Of a stretch of 22,081 bases of DNA, positions 15,352 through 22,081 are shown in pieces; within the stretch, counting starts at the first letter, position 1, and every line of letters starts with the position of its first letter. The DNA is from Euryarchaeota archaeon UBA220 (GTDB lineage: Archaea; Thermoplasmatota; Poseidoniia; Poseidoniales; Thalassarchaeaceae). The stretch is taken from positions 50,810-72,890 of the forward strand of contig DAON01000077.1 in assembly GCA_002501885.1 (NCBI GenBank), written 5' to 3'. The notes under the pieces were generated by a model. It was not told the origin of the DNA. It was given only the letters and a program-made list of their open reading frames with translations, and searched no databases. A program made the position numbers and the translations under genes.

Positions 15352-16764
15352 ATGGCAACAGGTCCGATGCTGCAGACCTCAGGCCTCTCGGTCGATAGAG
15401 GAAGTAGAGCAGTACTCAAGGGCGTTGATTTTGAACTCTCATCGGGCGAGATTGTTGCACTTGTTGGGGACAATGGTTCAGGTAAGACAACATTGCTCGA
15501 AGCATGCGCAGGAATTCTCCCTCTATCTGGAGGATCAATCAGCAGACATAGTAAATCAGGAAAGATGCAAGTCGTCAGAGATTGCGAAGGTAGAAGGAAT
15601 CAGCCACCACCTACGGGATTGACCCTACAGAGAGATGGAATTTGCGGGGAAGAAACAGTCGAAGAGAGACTCGAGGTCGCACTAAAGGTCGCCGGAATGG
15701 AAATGTCCGAGCCGACTGCTTCGGATGTTCTCAAAGAGTGGGGTCTTGAACATAGAAGAGCAGATAGGGTGGCTCAACTATCTGGGGGACAGATTCGGCG
15801 TCTAGCAGTTCTGTGTGGGCTGGCGCCCGCAGCACTTAGTGCAGAGTCTAGGGTAGTGATGTTGGATGAACCCTCCGAAGGTTTAGATCGAGCAGGCAAA
15901 GAACTCCTAATTGGATGGTTGAGAGGACTCAAATTAAATGGCCATTCAGTGATGGTAGCGACTCACGATCAGTCAATTATTGATTGCAGCGATCGTATCA
16001 TGAAAGTCACAAATGGAAATCTGAACGAGTCAAGTGGTATCTCTGAAGGAATGCCTTCCGATTTACCCGGTCCGCTACCGCCTGTGGAGCCGAGTACTCA
16101 TGGAGCACTGATTCGATGGGCAATTAAGATGGAGACTAGAAACCCCTTGGATACTACTGGAAGAGCAGCACCCGCTCTAGTAGCACTCCTATTGTCATAC
16201 GCGCTGATAGGTGAAATTGACATGTCTCATGTTGGGAATGACCTAGTTGCAGCCCTAGTTCTGGCTCCGGCATTCATCACAGCAGTCATCTCACCAGCTC
16301 TCACCCGCCGTCTGGCTGAAGAGAGATGCGGAGCTTGGTGGAATGCAATGATTGGCCCTAGTGCAAGGCCAACCTATTCGTTGGTAGGGGCATCAATCAT
16401 TCTACCGCTCCCGATTACTTACTTTGCTTGGGTCATCTTAGTCGACCCCTCGGAATTCACATATCATTCGGAAGTCACCCGTTGGCTCTGGCTTCCGGCG
16501 TTAATAATAATCGATGTAGCCGCTGCGGCAGCGGCTTTGCACCTACTGGTTGCAGATTTACGCAGAGCCTCTGCCGCAGCCGCTTCATTACTCCTATTGG
16601 TCCTAATCTGGCCATTTTTGCAACTGACTGATGCACTTTCTCTAATGATGACCGACGGAATGTCATTTGGCCTCAGCATCGGCGACCCTCTAATCTCCTG
16701 CCTCATTGCAAGTTTAATCTCTGTAGCAGTATGGGCAGTTGCAGTTTTCCTACCTGATGCCTGA
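15352..16764 (+). CDS. ccmAB: CcmA-CcmB fusion, heme exporter ABC transporter (cytochrome c maturation)
   Basis: A 470-residue fusion. N-terminal ATPase at about 7-225: P-loop GDNGSGKTT (39-47), signature LSGGQ (143-147), Walker B VVMLDEPSEGLD (168-179), H-loop His205. C-terminal membrane part at about 250-470 begins with LIRWAIKMETRNP, like the cytoplasmic start of CcmB, followed by about six helices (272-287, 297-315, 342-363, 377-400, 405-424, 445-466). CcmA and CcmB are usually separate; together they form the ABC module that works with CcmC and CcmD to deliver and release heme for CcmE. A Pro-rich linker at about 236-248 joins the halves with no stop codon. The CcmB assignment rests on topology and on CcmC and CcmD directly downstream, because a general ABC fusion would look similar alone. 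Start ATG 15352; Met6 is an alternative. Confidence 0.78.
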   Translation: MATGPMLQTSGLSVDRGSRAVLKGVDFELSSGEIVALVGDNGSGKTTLLEACAGILPLSGGSISRHSKSGKMQVVRDCEGRRNQPPPTGLTLQRDGICGEETVEERLEVALKVAGMEMSEPTASDVLKEWGLEHRRADRVAQLSGGQIRRLAVLCGLAPAALSAESRVVMLDEPSEGLDRAGKELLIGWLRGLKLNGHSVMVATHDQSIIDCSDRIMKVTNGNLNESSGISEGMPSDLPGPLPPVEPSTHGALIRWAIKMETRNPLDTTGRAAPALVALLLSYALIGEIDMSHVGNDLVAALVLAPAFITAVISPALTRRLAEERCGAWWNAMIGPSARPTYSLVGASIILPLPITYFAWVILVDPSEFTYHSEVTRWLWLPALIIIDVAAAAAALHLLVADLRRASAAAASLLLLVLIWPFLQLTDALSLMMTDGMSFGLSIGDPLISCLIASLISVAVWAVAVFLPDA

Positions 16765-16802
16765 GGACTAGCATTGATGACCAACAGCATTCTCGCGCGG
16801 GT

Positions 16803-17516
16803 ATGGCTGGCGTGTCAAGAGCGGGCATCATGCTCACAGGACTCGGACTTACTGGTGCGGCCCTGACTCTACTTCTTGGCTTCACTTGGGCTCCTACAGT
16901 CGACCCTTCAGCTTGGAATTCTCCTGAGGCATACAGAATCCTCTACTGGCATGTGCCATTTGCTTGGTGTTCATTCCTAGCCTATTGCATTCTTTTCATC
17001 GGATCAGTAGCGTGGTATGCCAGACGCTCCGAGTTGGGCTGGAGGATGATTTGCACGGGCTCAGATTTAGCCCTATTGTTTGGACTAGGGGTCGTAATTT
17101 CAGGGCCTATATGGGGCTCAGCAGAATGGGGAGTTCCGTGGGATTGGGGTGATTTGAGACTAAACACATACGGTCTTCTAACTGGTGTAACTCTATTTCT
17201 TGTCCTAGCGAGAGGATCGCAGCCCGATGGCCAAGGAACTAGGGACACAATTGCTGCAATCGGCCTCTTTGGATTTGCCTTGGTCCCAGTAACGGCCTTA
17301 GCTACTACATGGTACCAAGAACGCCACCCTGGAATTGTAGTAATTGAAAGCGAAGAGTCCGGACTAGCTCCCGAGATACTCGCAGTTATGCTGATGGGTT
17401 TCGCTTCGTTTGTACTACTTTTTGCAGGTTTGGCGATACTAACCGATACCTTGCATAGGATGGAATCAAGACTGAGTCACCTTCAGCATCAACTGGACGA
17501 GGGGGCAGTACATTGA
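16803..17516 (+). CDS. ccmC: Cytochrome c maturation protein CcmC (heme-handling membrane protein)
   Basis: A 237-residue integral membrane protein of the heme-handling protein family. Seen: YWHVPFAWCSFLAY at 48-61 with the conserved external His50; the tryptophan-rich WGSAEWGVPWDWGDLRL at 104-120; and TWYQERHPGIVV at 169-180 with His175 as the likely second axial heme ligand. Helices run at about 8-29, 51-71, 84-102, 121-137, 150-169 and 192-214. CcmC loads heme on to CcmE in system I. The tryptophan motif differs from the usual WxWDxRLT, reading WDWGDLRLN. The gene lies 38 bases after ccmAB, which may be coupled, and its stop overlaps the start of the ccmD-like gene. The C-terminus has a charged helical tail of about 25 residues. 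Confidence 0.9.
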   Translation: MAGVSRAGIMLTGLGLTGAALTLLLGFTWAPTVDPSAWNSPEAYRILYWHVPFAWCSFLAYCILFIGSVAWYARRSELGWRMICTGSDLALLFGLGVVISGPIWGSAEWGVPWDWGDLRLNTYGLLTGVTLFLVLARGSQPDGQGTRDTIAAIGLFGFALVPVTALATTWYQERHPGIVVIESEESGLAPEILAVMLMGFASFVLLFAGLAILTDTLHRMESRLSHLQHQLDEGAVH

Positions 17517-17662
17517 GCGGCGTGACTGAACTTGGACTGGCTTACGCAGCTATGATTGGACTAATCGGCGCGTATGTATACCGACTAGTAATCAGATTGT
17601 ACGATCTGGACGCCCGCCTTGCTGCTGTTGAGGATGCCGTATCTGCCGATGAAAGCGAGTAA
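17513..17662 (+). CDS. ccmD: CcmD-like small membrane protein (49 aa)
   Basis: A short gene after ccmC. From TTG at 17513 the peptide reads LSGVTELGLAYAA..., with a single membrane helix at about 9-25 and then a charged amphipathic helix (RLYDLDARLAAVED). This is the CcmD-family shape: an AY motif entering the helix, basic residues after it, then a short coiled tail. CcmD stabilises the CcmABC complex and helps release heme-loaded CcmE. TTG is favoured because GAGGGGG lies seven bases upstream and the start overlaps the ccmC stop as TTGA; an internal GTG at 17522 gives 46 residues but has no well-placed site. Frame, stop position and context support it strongly for such a short gene. Confidence 0.75.
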   Translation: MSGVTELGLAYAAMIGLIGAYVYRLVIRLYDLDARLAAVEDAVSADESE

Positions 17663-17665
17663 GAA

Positions 17666-17698
17666 CCCGTTTTTCCCTACGGGAACCCTTGAAACGGG
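17666..17698 (+). other. Composite hairpin between the ccm genes and the NMD3 gene
   Basis: In the 63-base spacer. Outer stem CCCGTTT (17666-17672) with AAACGGG (17692-17698); inner stem TTCCC (17673-17677) with GGGAA (17681-17685) and loop TAC. A competing pairing, CCCGT (17666-17670) with ACGGG (17679-17683), is also possible. No T-run follows, so it is not a textbook terminator. Confidence 0.35.
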
Positions 17699-17725
17699 GC
17701 GGCGAGGCGCAAACCGACGAGGACC

Positions 17726-18784
17726 ATGTCTGAAGGAGCATTCTGCATCGCTTGCGGAGCCCCTCCTCCTCTGACCTCAGAGCGAATGTGCGAGTCGTGC
17801 CTCAGACAGCGAACCGAACTCTCCAAACTTCCCGAGAGAATTCAACAGTCTCGCTGTGCTAAGTGCGACTCATATGAGGTGCGTGGGAGATGGTCAAAGA
17901 TGGATCCTGAGGACATAGCGGACCTTAGGATAAGGGAAAATCTAGTTGCAGAGGACCGTGCAAAAAATGTTGCAGTATCTTTCTCTGTAGAAGTCATCGA
18001 CGATAGAACTTGTAGACTTCATGTCGAGGTCTCAGGCACCATTGAAGGTTACCAATTTGATGACCGACACGAGGCGCTTCTTCAGACTAGTAATGCAGTT
18101 TGTACGCCCTGCACTCGAAAGGCCGGATCATACTTCGAAGCAACCGTACAACTGAGATCAGCCGGAAGGCGTTTGGACGATGTTGAACTGAAGCAATTGA
18201 GAGCAACATTAGACGAGATGCTCGAGGGCATGGAGCCTGATCCAATGTTTTTCATCACAAAAGAAGGCCCTGTGACAGGAGGATGGGACTTGCAACTAGG
18301 CTCAAAGGCAATGGCTAGGACATGGAGCAGAAGACTCGTTAAGTCTCACGGAGGGACCATCAAGGAGACTTCTACAGTAGTAGGCTCCAATGACGGAATT
18401 GATGTTACTAGATTGACCCTCAGCTATCGCAAACCCGCATATGATTTGGGTGATGTAGTCCGATTCAGAAAGGAGTTGTGGATGATTGATGGCTGGCAGA
18501 GTGATGGCCCCAGTATTCGCCGACTTGAAAGATACGAAAGATCAGGCGCTACATGGAGAGATATGGAGAAATCAATCGTAGTCTGTTCGAGTAGGGAACA
18601 ACATGTTGTCGAGGTGATGAACAGAGACAGTTCAGCCGCCGAAGTGATGGACCCTACTGATTACAGGATGGTGACAGTCGCTCTTCCGTATGATGATGAT
18701 GGAAAAGCCAATCGCATACGCATCGGCTTCATAGACAGTGCATGGGTAGCCCTACCTGCTGGAAGGAGGCCTGTCAATGAGTGA
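17726..18784 (+). CDS. Archaeal NMD3-family zinc-binding protein
   Basis: A 352-residue protein related to the N-terminal part of eukaryotic NMD3, the 60S ribosomal export adaptor; archaeal homologues lack the export signal and are thought to act on the large ribosomal subunit. Seen: the paired zinc sites CIAC at 7-10, CESC at 22-25 and CAKC at 44-47, then a GRW at 53-55, a CTPC site in VCTPCTRKAGSYFEATVQLR-like context at about 130-150 typical of the family, and a C-terminal beta region ending in IRIGFIDSAWVALP. ATG 17726 has GAGG a few bases upstream. It follows the ccm genes after a 63-base spacer with a hairpin, and overlaps the PGI/PMI gene by eight bases, so those two are co-translated. 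Confidence 0.87.
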   Translation: MSEGAFCIACGAPPPLTSERMCESCLRQRTELSKLPERIQQSRCAKCDSYEVRGRWSKMDPEDIADLRIRENLVAEDRAKNVAVSFSVEVIDDRTCRLHVEVSGTIEGYQFDDRHEALLQTSNAVCTPCTRKAGSYFEATVQLRSAGRRLDDVELKQLRATLDEMLEGMEPDPMFFITKEGPVTGGWDLQLGSKAMARTWSRRLVKSHGGTIKETSTVVGSNDGIDVTRLTLSYRKPAYDLGDVVRFRKELWMIDGWQSDGPSIRRLERYERSGATWRDMEKSIVVCSSREQHVVEVMNRDSSAAEVMDPTDYRMVTVALPYDDDGKANRIRIGFIDSAWVALPAGRRPVNE

Positions 18785-19814
18785 TTTCGAAATGACCGAA
18801 CTACTATCGAAACACGATTCGTGCAATATGGCAGATCTGACTCGTTCCTTCGTAGAAGATTTTGAGATGGCGATTAGTCAAGAGACCGGATTGAGTTCCG
18901 ATACTGATTGGAGTGGAGTAGTTTGCCTTGGAATGGGTGGCTCTGGAGCTGGAGGGAGATTCCTCAAGTCATTAGCCGATTCTGAGGGAGGGATGCCATT
19001 CGTAATTTGGAGCGACTATGGTCTGCCGAGTTGGTGGGGCCCGGAGTGGCTAGTACTGGCTACATCTTACTCAGGAAATACTGAGGAGACTTTGGACGGT
19101 GTCAAAGAGGCCTTAGAATCAGGAGGTTCTGTAATTGCTGTTTCTTCAGGAGGTCAGCTTTCAGATATAGTTCTAGGTAGTGATGATGCCACTCTAATCG
19201 AGGTCCCAGAAGGGCAGATGCCTAGAACAGCATTCGGCCACATCTTCGGCTCTCAGATGGCAGTTTGCTGGGACATGGGACTCCTGAGAAGGCCCAACGG
19301 GGACGACTTGACAGCGATGCTTGGTAGACTAAGGGACGCTTCATTCCAAGCAGACCCTTCCCAAGGGGATGCAATATGGCAGACTATGGCAAAGTCACTA
19401 GTGGGCAGAGAAATTGGAATTATCTCTCCTACTGAGTTAGGGGCTGCCGGCTATCGCTTCGCTTGCCAAATAAACGAGAACGCAAACGGCTTTGCTAATC
19501 CAGTAGATGTTCCTGAGATGAATCACAATGAGATTGTCGCATGGCAGTCTGAGGGGCAGCATAGAGCAATGATAGCTCTAACATGCGAAGGAATCCATCC
19601 ACGAAGTCAAGCTAGGATGCATTGGCTGGTTGACAATATAGAGAGCCAGATATCTTGGAGAATTGATTGCGAGGGACAGAGTTTACTTGAACGACTTTTG
19701 TATGCCACTCATGTCACAGATTGGATTTCGATTATGCTAGCCGTACTCAAGCAAAACGATCCTTCTGAAATGACCCCAATCGACTCACTCAAGGCCCATT
19801 TATCTACCATTTAG
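18777..19814 (+). CDS. Bifunctional phosphoglucose/phosphomannose isomerase
   Basis: A 345-residue SIS-domain isomerase of the archaeal PGI/PMI type, interconverting glucose-6-phosphate or mannose-6-phosphate with fructose-6-phosphate in the cytoplasm. Seen: GMGGSGAGGRFLKSL at 52-66 and SYSGNTEET at 98-106, which bind the sugar phosphate; EGQMPRTAFGHIFG at 145-158 (the conserved PR before the second SIS half); INENANGFA at 232-240, Glu234 being the likely catalytic base; PEMNHNEIVAW at 246-256 with His250; and Lys339 near the C-terminus in DSLKAHL. Length is normal for the family. Start ATG 18777 has GGAGG seven bases upstream and lies inside the end of the NMD3 gene. The stop interlocks with the M23 gene stop over a shared TTAG. 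Confidence 0.92.
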   Translation: MSDFEMTELLSKHDSCNMADLTRSFVEDFEMAISQETGLSSDTDWSGVVCLGMGGSGAGGRFLKSLADSEGGMPFVIWSDYGLPSWWGPEWLVLATSYSGNTEETLDGVKEALESGGSVIAVSSGGQLSDIVLGSDDATLIEVPEGQMPRTAFGHIFGSQMAVCWDMGLLRRPNGDDLTAMLGRLRDASFQADPSQGDAIWQTMAKSLVGREIGIISPTELGAAGYRFACQINENANGFANPVDVPEMNHNEIVAWQSEGQHRAMIALTCEGIHPRSQARMHWLVDNIESQISWRIDCEGQSLLERLLYATHVTDWISIMLAVLKQNDPSEMTPIDSLKAHLSTI

Positions 19815-20392
19815 TAGAGTGGCCCGAGTATGTTCCTAGGGTCCGGATAAATCTCCAGTGCCCGGGTTCTTTCTCCAGGCGCCACTACCCCTGGCATATC
19901 GTGAGTCTCGGGCTGAACCAATGACAATTGGAAGTGCAGATGAGGTTCCCAACCACCATTCTCCTCGAATGCTCCGAACCAAGCAACTACTTCTCCTGCC
20001 ATGACTCGCTGCCCGACTCTCTTACCTTCAATCGATGCAGCATTTAGGTGCCCGTACAATGCCCATACTGAGATTCCGGAAATTTCGTGCTTGGTGATTA
20101 CTACATTACCATAATCACCAGAGGCAGGATTGTAGCCAAAGTGGGATATTTCGCCATCCATGAATGCCATGCATGGAGTTCCCACCGGGCCTCCAATGTC
20201 TATTCCCATGTGCACATTCCTCTCTCCTCCGAATAATTCGGTATTGTACAGATTAGGTCTTACTTCGTCATACTTGCCGACACTGAACTCAGTCTCAGGC
20301 TGATTCCAGACTCCCTGACTTAAATCGAGGACTGTATAGTCTTCGGGCAAATCTACCACAGGGTGATATTCGTTTGAGCCCCAATCAATCAT
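19811..20392 (-). CDS. Stand-alone M23-type (LytM-like) metallopeptidase domain protein without signal peptide
   Basis: A 193-residue protein made almost entirely of an M23 domain. Seen: HMGIDIGGPVGTP at 61-73 (zinc ligands His61 and Asp65), YGNVVITKHE at 94-103, LYGHLNAAS at 112-120 (catalytic His115), GQRVMAGEVVAWFG at 127-140, and EPHLHFQ at 149-155 (His151 catalytic, His153 zinc ligand). All residues needed for catalysis are present. There is no signal peptide or membrane helix. M23 enzymes normally cut peptidoglycan cross-links, a polymer absent from archaea. The N-terminal segment and the ENGGWEPHLHFQ ending resemble the M23 module in large multidomain aminotransferase/kinase proteins more than secreted lysins (from memory, not verified). 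The gene follows rmuC after 35 bases on the same strand. Confidence 0.85.
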   Translation of the reverse strand: MIDWGSNEYHPVVDLPEDYTVLDLSQGVWNQPETEFSVGKYDEVRPNLYNTELFGGERNVHMGIDIGGPVGTPCMAFMDGEISHFGYNPASGDYGNVVITKHEISGISVWALYGHLNAASIEGKRVGQRVMAGEVVAWFGAFEENGGWEPHLHFQLSLVQPETHDMPGVVAPGERTRALEIYPDPRNILGPLY

Positions 20393-20427
20393 GAGTTAGG
20401 CTAGGGCCTAGTACAGAAGACACTTAC

Positions 20428-21585
20428 CTAGTAATCCTCTAAATCTTCGGGGAATTCTAGTAGGTCAGACTGATTAGAAGAAGGCAGCGATTCAACCTCT
20501 CTCAATTTACGATCCATTGCTCTGAGTCGGCGTTGAACTGAGTCACCATCTCCTCCGATTGTATTTGCAGCAGTATTGAGTTGCTTGTGTAACTTAGCCA
20601 TCATTTCTCCAAACTTTGCAAACTCAGTCTTAACTCCTCCAAGAACATTCCAGACTTCGCTGGCGGTAGCCTCTAGCGCTAATGTGCGAAATCCCATTTG
20701 TAGGCTGTTAACGAATGCTGCTAGAGTAGAAGGACCAGTTACAACAATTTGGTGATCTCTTTGGAGAGTTTCGAACAAACCCGGCCTCCTAACTACATCG
20801 GCATATAGGCCCTCAGTGGGGAGAAACATAACAGCAAAATCGGTAGTATGAGGAGAAGAAACATACTCCTTTCTGATTGTCTTTGCCTTAGCAGTGACAT
20901 TGGACGCGAATGTCTTGTAGGCCTTCTCAATGAATTCTTTATCTCCTCCATCAAATGCATCCAATAATCGCTCATAATCTTCCTTCGGAAACTTACAGTC
21001 TATGGGGAGCCAAACAGGATCATCCAAATTTCCATCCGGGCCAGGGAGTTTGATAGCAAACTCAACTTGGCCATTACATTCAGGATGAGTCTTCACATTC
21101 TTCTCATATTGGTTGGGTGAGAGAATACTTTGGAGTATCTGCTCAGCCTGAATCTCACCCATCGCCCCTCTAGTAGAGACATTAGCTAGGACTTTCTTCA
21201 AATCTGCCGTATCTGTTGCAAGTGCCTGCATCTCACCCAAACCACGCTGAACCGCCTCAAGTCGTTCACTTACTTGTTTGAAAGATTCTCCAATTCTCTT
21301 CTCAAGAGTTGTTTGCAATTTTTCATCTACAGTCTCGCGCATCTGATCAAGTTTCTTTTCATTTCCTTCCTTAAGATCCTCAATATTCTTTGACACATTA
21401 GCCAGATGTTCTTGCTGAGATTGCCCTAGTGCCTGTAAGGTATTCATTTGTTCAGATCCCATTTCCCGGATTTCTCTCCGAAGTTCTGCACCTCCATCTG
21501 AATTATTGTTGCTAAACAACTGCCAAAGAGTGAAAGTCAGCGCTAGCCCAAGGAAGCCAATCGCAATCAACTCGACATCCGCCAT
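20428..21585 (-). CDS. rmuC: RmuC-family DNA recombination protein
   Basis: A 385-residue RmuC homologue. Seen: an N-terminal hydrophobic helix at about 5-23, a long coiled coil at about 34-130 rich in Glu, Gln and Lys, then the RmuC domain with STRGAMGEIQAEQIL at about 136-150, WLPIDCKFPKEDYERL at about 193-208, DFAVMFLPTEGLYADVV near 250, and GPSTLAAFVNSLQMGFRTL near 290-310, all typical. RmuC proteins limit inversions and rearrangements at short inverted repeats; the domain is related to restriction-type nucleases, and the K/D motif fits that fold. The membrane helix is common in the family. ATG 21585 is first in a two-gene unit with the M23 gene and is divergent from the methyltransferase gene. 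Confidence 0.93.
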   Translation of the reverse strand: MADVELIAIGFLGLALTFTLWQLFSNNNSDGGAELRREIREMGSEQMNTLQALGQSQQEHLANVSKNIEDLKEGNEKKLDQMRETVDEKLQTTLEKRIGESFKQVSERLEAVQRGLGEMQALATDTADLKKVLANVSTRGAMGEIQAEQILQSILSPNQYEKNVKTHPECNGQVEFAIKLPGPDGNLDDPVWLPIDCKFPKEDYERLLDAFDGGDKEFIEKAYKTFASNVTAKAKTIRKEYVSSPHTTDFAVMFLPTEGLYADVVRRPGLFETLQRDHQIVVTGPSTLAAFVNSLQMGFRTLALEATASEVWNVLGGVKTEFAKFGEMMAKLHKQLNTAANTIGGDGDSVQRRLRAMDRKLREVESLPSSNQSDLLEFPEDLEDY

Positions 21586-21606
21586 GTAATCTTATCAGAA
21601 TTGGGA

Positions 21607-21612
21607 GTATTT
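21607..21612 (-). promoter_or_regulatory. Weak candidate TATA box for rmuC
   Basis: Reads AAATAC on the minus strand, centred about 24.5 bases before the rmuC ATG at 21585, compatible with a leaderless start. The match to consensus is modest, and only position argues for it. Confidence 0.28.
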
Positions 21613-21682
21613 GAACTATGAGAGAATTCCAGCAAGTTCTACACTCATATTGGTTCTTAGGTAAGGCCGACTTTCAGAGAGC

Positions 21683-22081
21683 ATGAGAGTCAGGAGATTG
21701 GCGATGTTACTGTCTGGGCTAGAGCAAACCAAATCCCGTTCTGCCAGTCTTGAACAGTACTCTACCGACGGCGATTTAGCCGCCCGATGGCTTACTGACA
21801 TTTCCAACTTTGGAGACTTGAAAGAAGGATATTCAGTTCTTGATTTGGGGTCAGGTAATGGGATACTGGGCTTGGGCGCCATGTTACTAGGGGCGAGTAG
21901 AGTAACTCTGATTGATGCAGATCAAGACGCCTGTGAGGCGGCCCAAAATAATGTAGACAAGTTGGGATTTACGGAATCGATTGAAGTGACCCAAGCCACT
22001 TTAGGGGCCGACTTAATTAGTCTAGATTCGACTGATTTAGTCATTAGCAATCCTCCGTGGGGAAGACAGTCTCCCAAGGCC
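21683..22081 (+). CDS. METTL5-like RNA N6-adenine methyltransferase (partial, cut by window end)
   Basis: An open frame runs from ATG 21683 to the last base, 133 codons with no stop. The peptide shows SAM-binding motif I VLDLGSGNGILGLGA at 52-66, motif II TLIDAD at 75-80, an ASLEQYSTDGDLAARWL opening at 21-37 (the LEQY-T segment is typical of METTL5-like enzymes), and the catalytic motif NPPWGRQ at 123-129. N-P-P-W/F is the adenine N6-methyltransferase signature. METTL5 in eukaryotes methylates 18S rRNA; archaeal homologues probably act on rRNA or tRNA. An in-frame TAA at 21662-21664 excludes a longer start; Met8 (21704) is the alternative. The gene is divergent from rmuC with a 97-base spacer, in which CATATT at 21646-21651 is a possible TATA box. 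The C-terminal part lies outside the window. Confidence 0.85.
   Translation, partial: MRVRRLAMLLSGLEQTKSRSASLEQYSTDGDLAARWLTDISNFGDLKEGYSVLDLGSGNGILGLGAMLLGASRVTLIDADQDACEAAQNNVDKLGFTESIEVTQATLGADLISLDSTDLVISNPPWGRQSPKA

Noticed and set aside
15314..15622. Plus-strand open frame of 102 codons starting before ccmAB
   Set aside because: It runs through the ATPase domain in another frame and has no recognisable motifs, while the ccmAB frame holds the P-loop.
16517..16537. GC-rich palindrome GCCGCTGC-G-GCAGCGGC within the CcmB half
   Set aside because: It lies in a run of alanine codons in a membrane helix; GCN repeats readily give such symmetry. Another Ala-rich stretch follows nearby, so no regulatory role is needed.
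16776..16865. Short frame starting ATGACCAACAGC between ccmAB and ccmC
   Set aside because: It overlaps the start of ccmC in a different frame, is about 30 codons, and has no family pattern.
20400..20412. Short inverted repeat CTAGG-G-CCTAG between rmuC and the M23 gene
   Set aside because: Only five base pairs with a one-base centre, too short to fold and likely by chance.
1..22081. CRISPR arrays, tRNA or rRNA genes, insertion sequences, prophage genes
   Set aside because: No spaced direct repeats, no cloverleaf or rRNA-like stretches, and no transposase, integrase or structural phage proteins were seen; genes are packed almost end to end.

Overview
The window looks like a stretch of a marine planktonic euryarchaeon, most likely Marine Group II (Poseidoniales, Thermoplasmatota). 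This is an inference from gene content. Informational genes are archaeal in type (an NMD3 homologue, a METTL5-like RNA methyltransferase, a fused phosphoglucose/phosphomannose isomerase). They sit among genes common in bacteria (RmuC, Maf, an M23-type peptidase, a Ccm cytochrome c maturation set) and a very large secreted, membrane-anchored subtilisin. Two start sites have TATA-like boxes about 26 bases upstream, as expected for leaderless archaeal transcripts; many downstream operon genes have purine-rich ribosome binding sites instead. No rRNA, tRNA, CRISPR array or insertion sequence was seen, and no gene-free stretch exceeds 300 bases.

Layout. 11-3126 (+): exported glutaminyl cyclase with a C-terminal membrane anchor, a membrane protein with a carboxypeptidase-regulatory-like beta domain, and a thymidylate kinase with an unidentified C-terminal half. 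3127-3909 (-): DUF2085 membrane protein. 3951-4733 (+): Smr domain enclosed by membrane helices. 4730-8188 (-): sufC-sufB-sufD followed by a tiny zinc-ribbon gene that has to be read directly from the sequence. 8307-8801 (+): divergent Nfu-type Fe-S carrier, so SUF assembly and cluster delivery share an 118-base divergent control region. 8798-15259 (-): rhomboid protease, giant subtilisin-like protease and Maf pyrophosphatase. 15352-17662 (+): CcmA-CcmB fusion, CcmC and a CcmD-like peptide, forming the heme export and loading part of cytochrome c maturation system I. 17726-19814 (+): NMD3 homologue overlapping PGI/PMI. 19811-21585 (-): RmuC followed by a stand-alone M23-type metallopeptidase domain. 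21683 to the end (+): METTL5-like methyltransferase, cut by the window edge.

The genome is very compact. Of four tail-to-tail gene pairs, three share a 4-base CTAG or TTAG in which the two stop codons interlock, and the fourth pair abuts with no spacer. Points most worth a second look are the membrane Smr protein, the thymidylate kinase extension, the shared occurrence of C-terminal zinc ribbons on the neighbouring subtilisin and rhomboid proteases, a perfect palindrome over the subtilisin start codon, the CcmA-CcmB fusion, and the peptidoglycan-hydrolase-like M23 protein that has no signal peptide.
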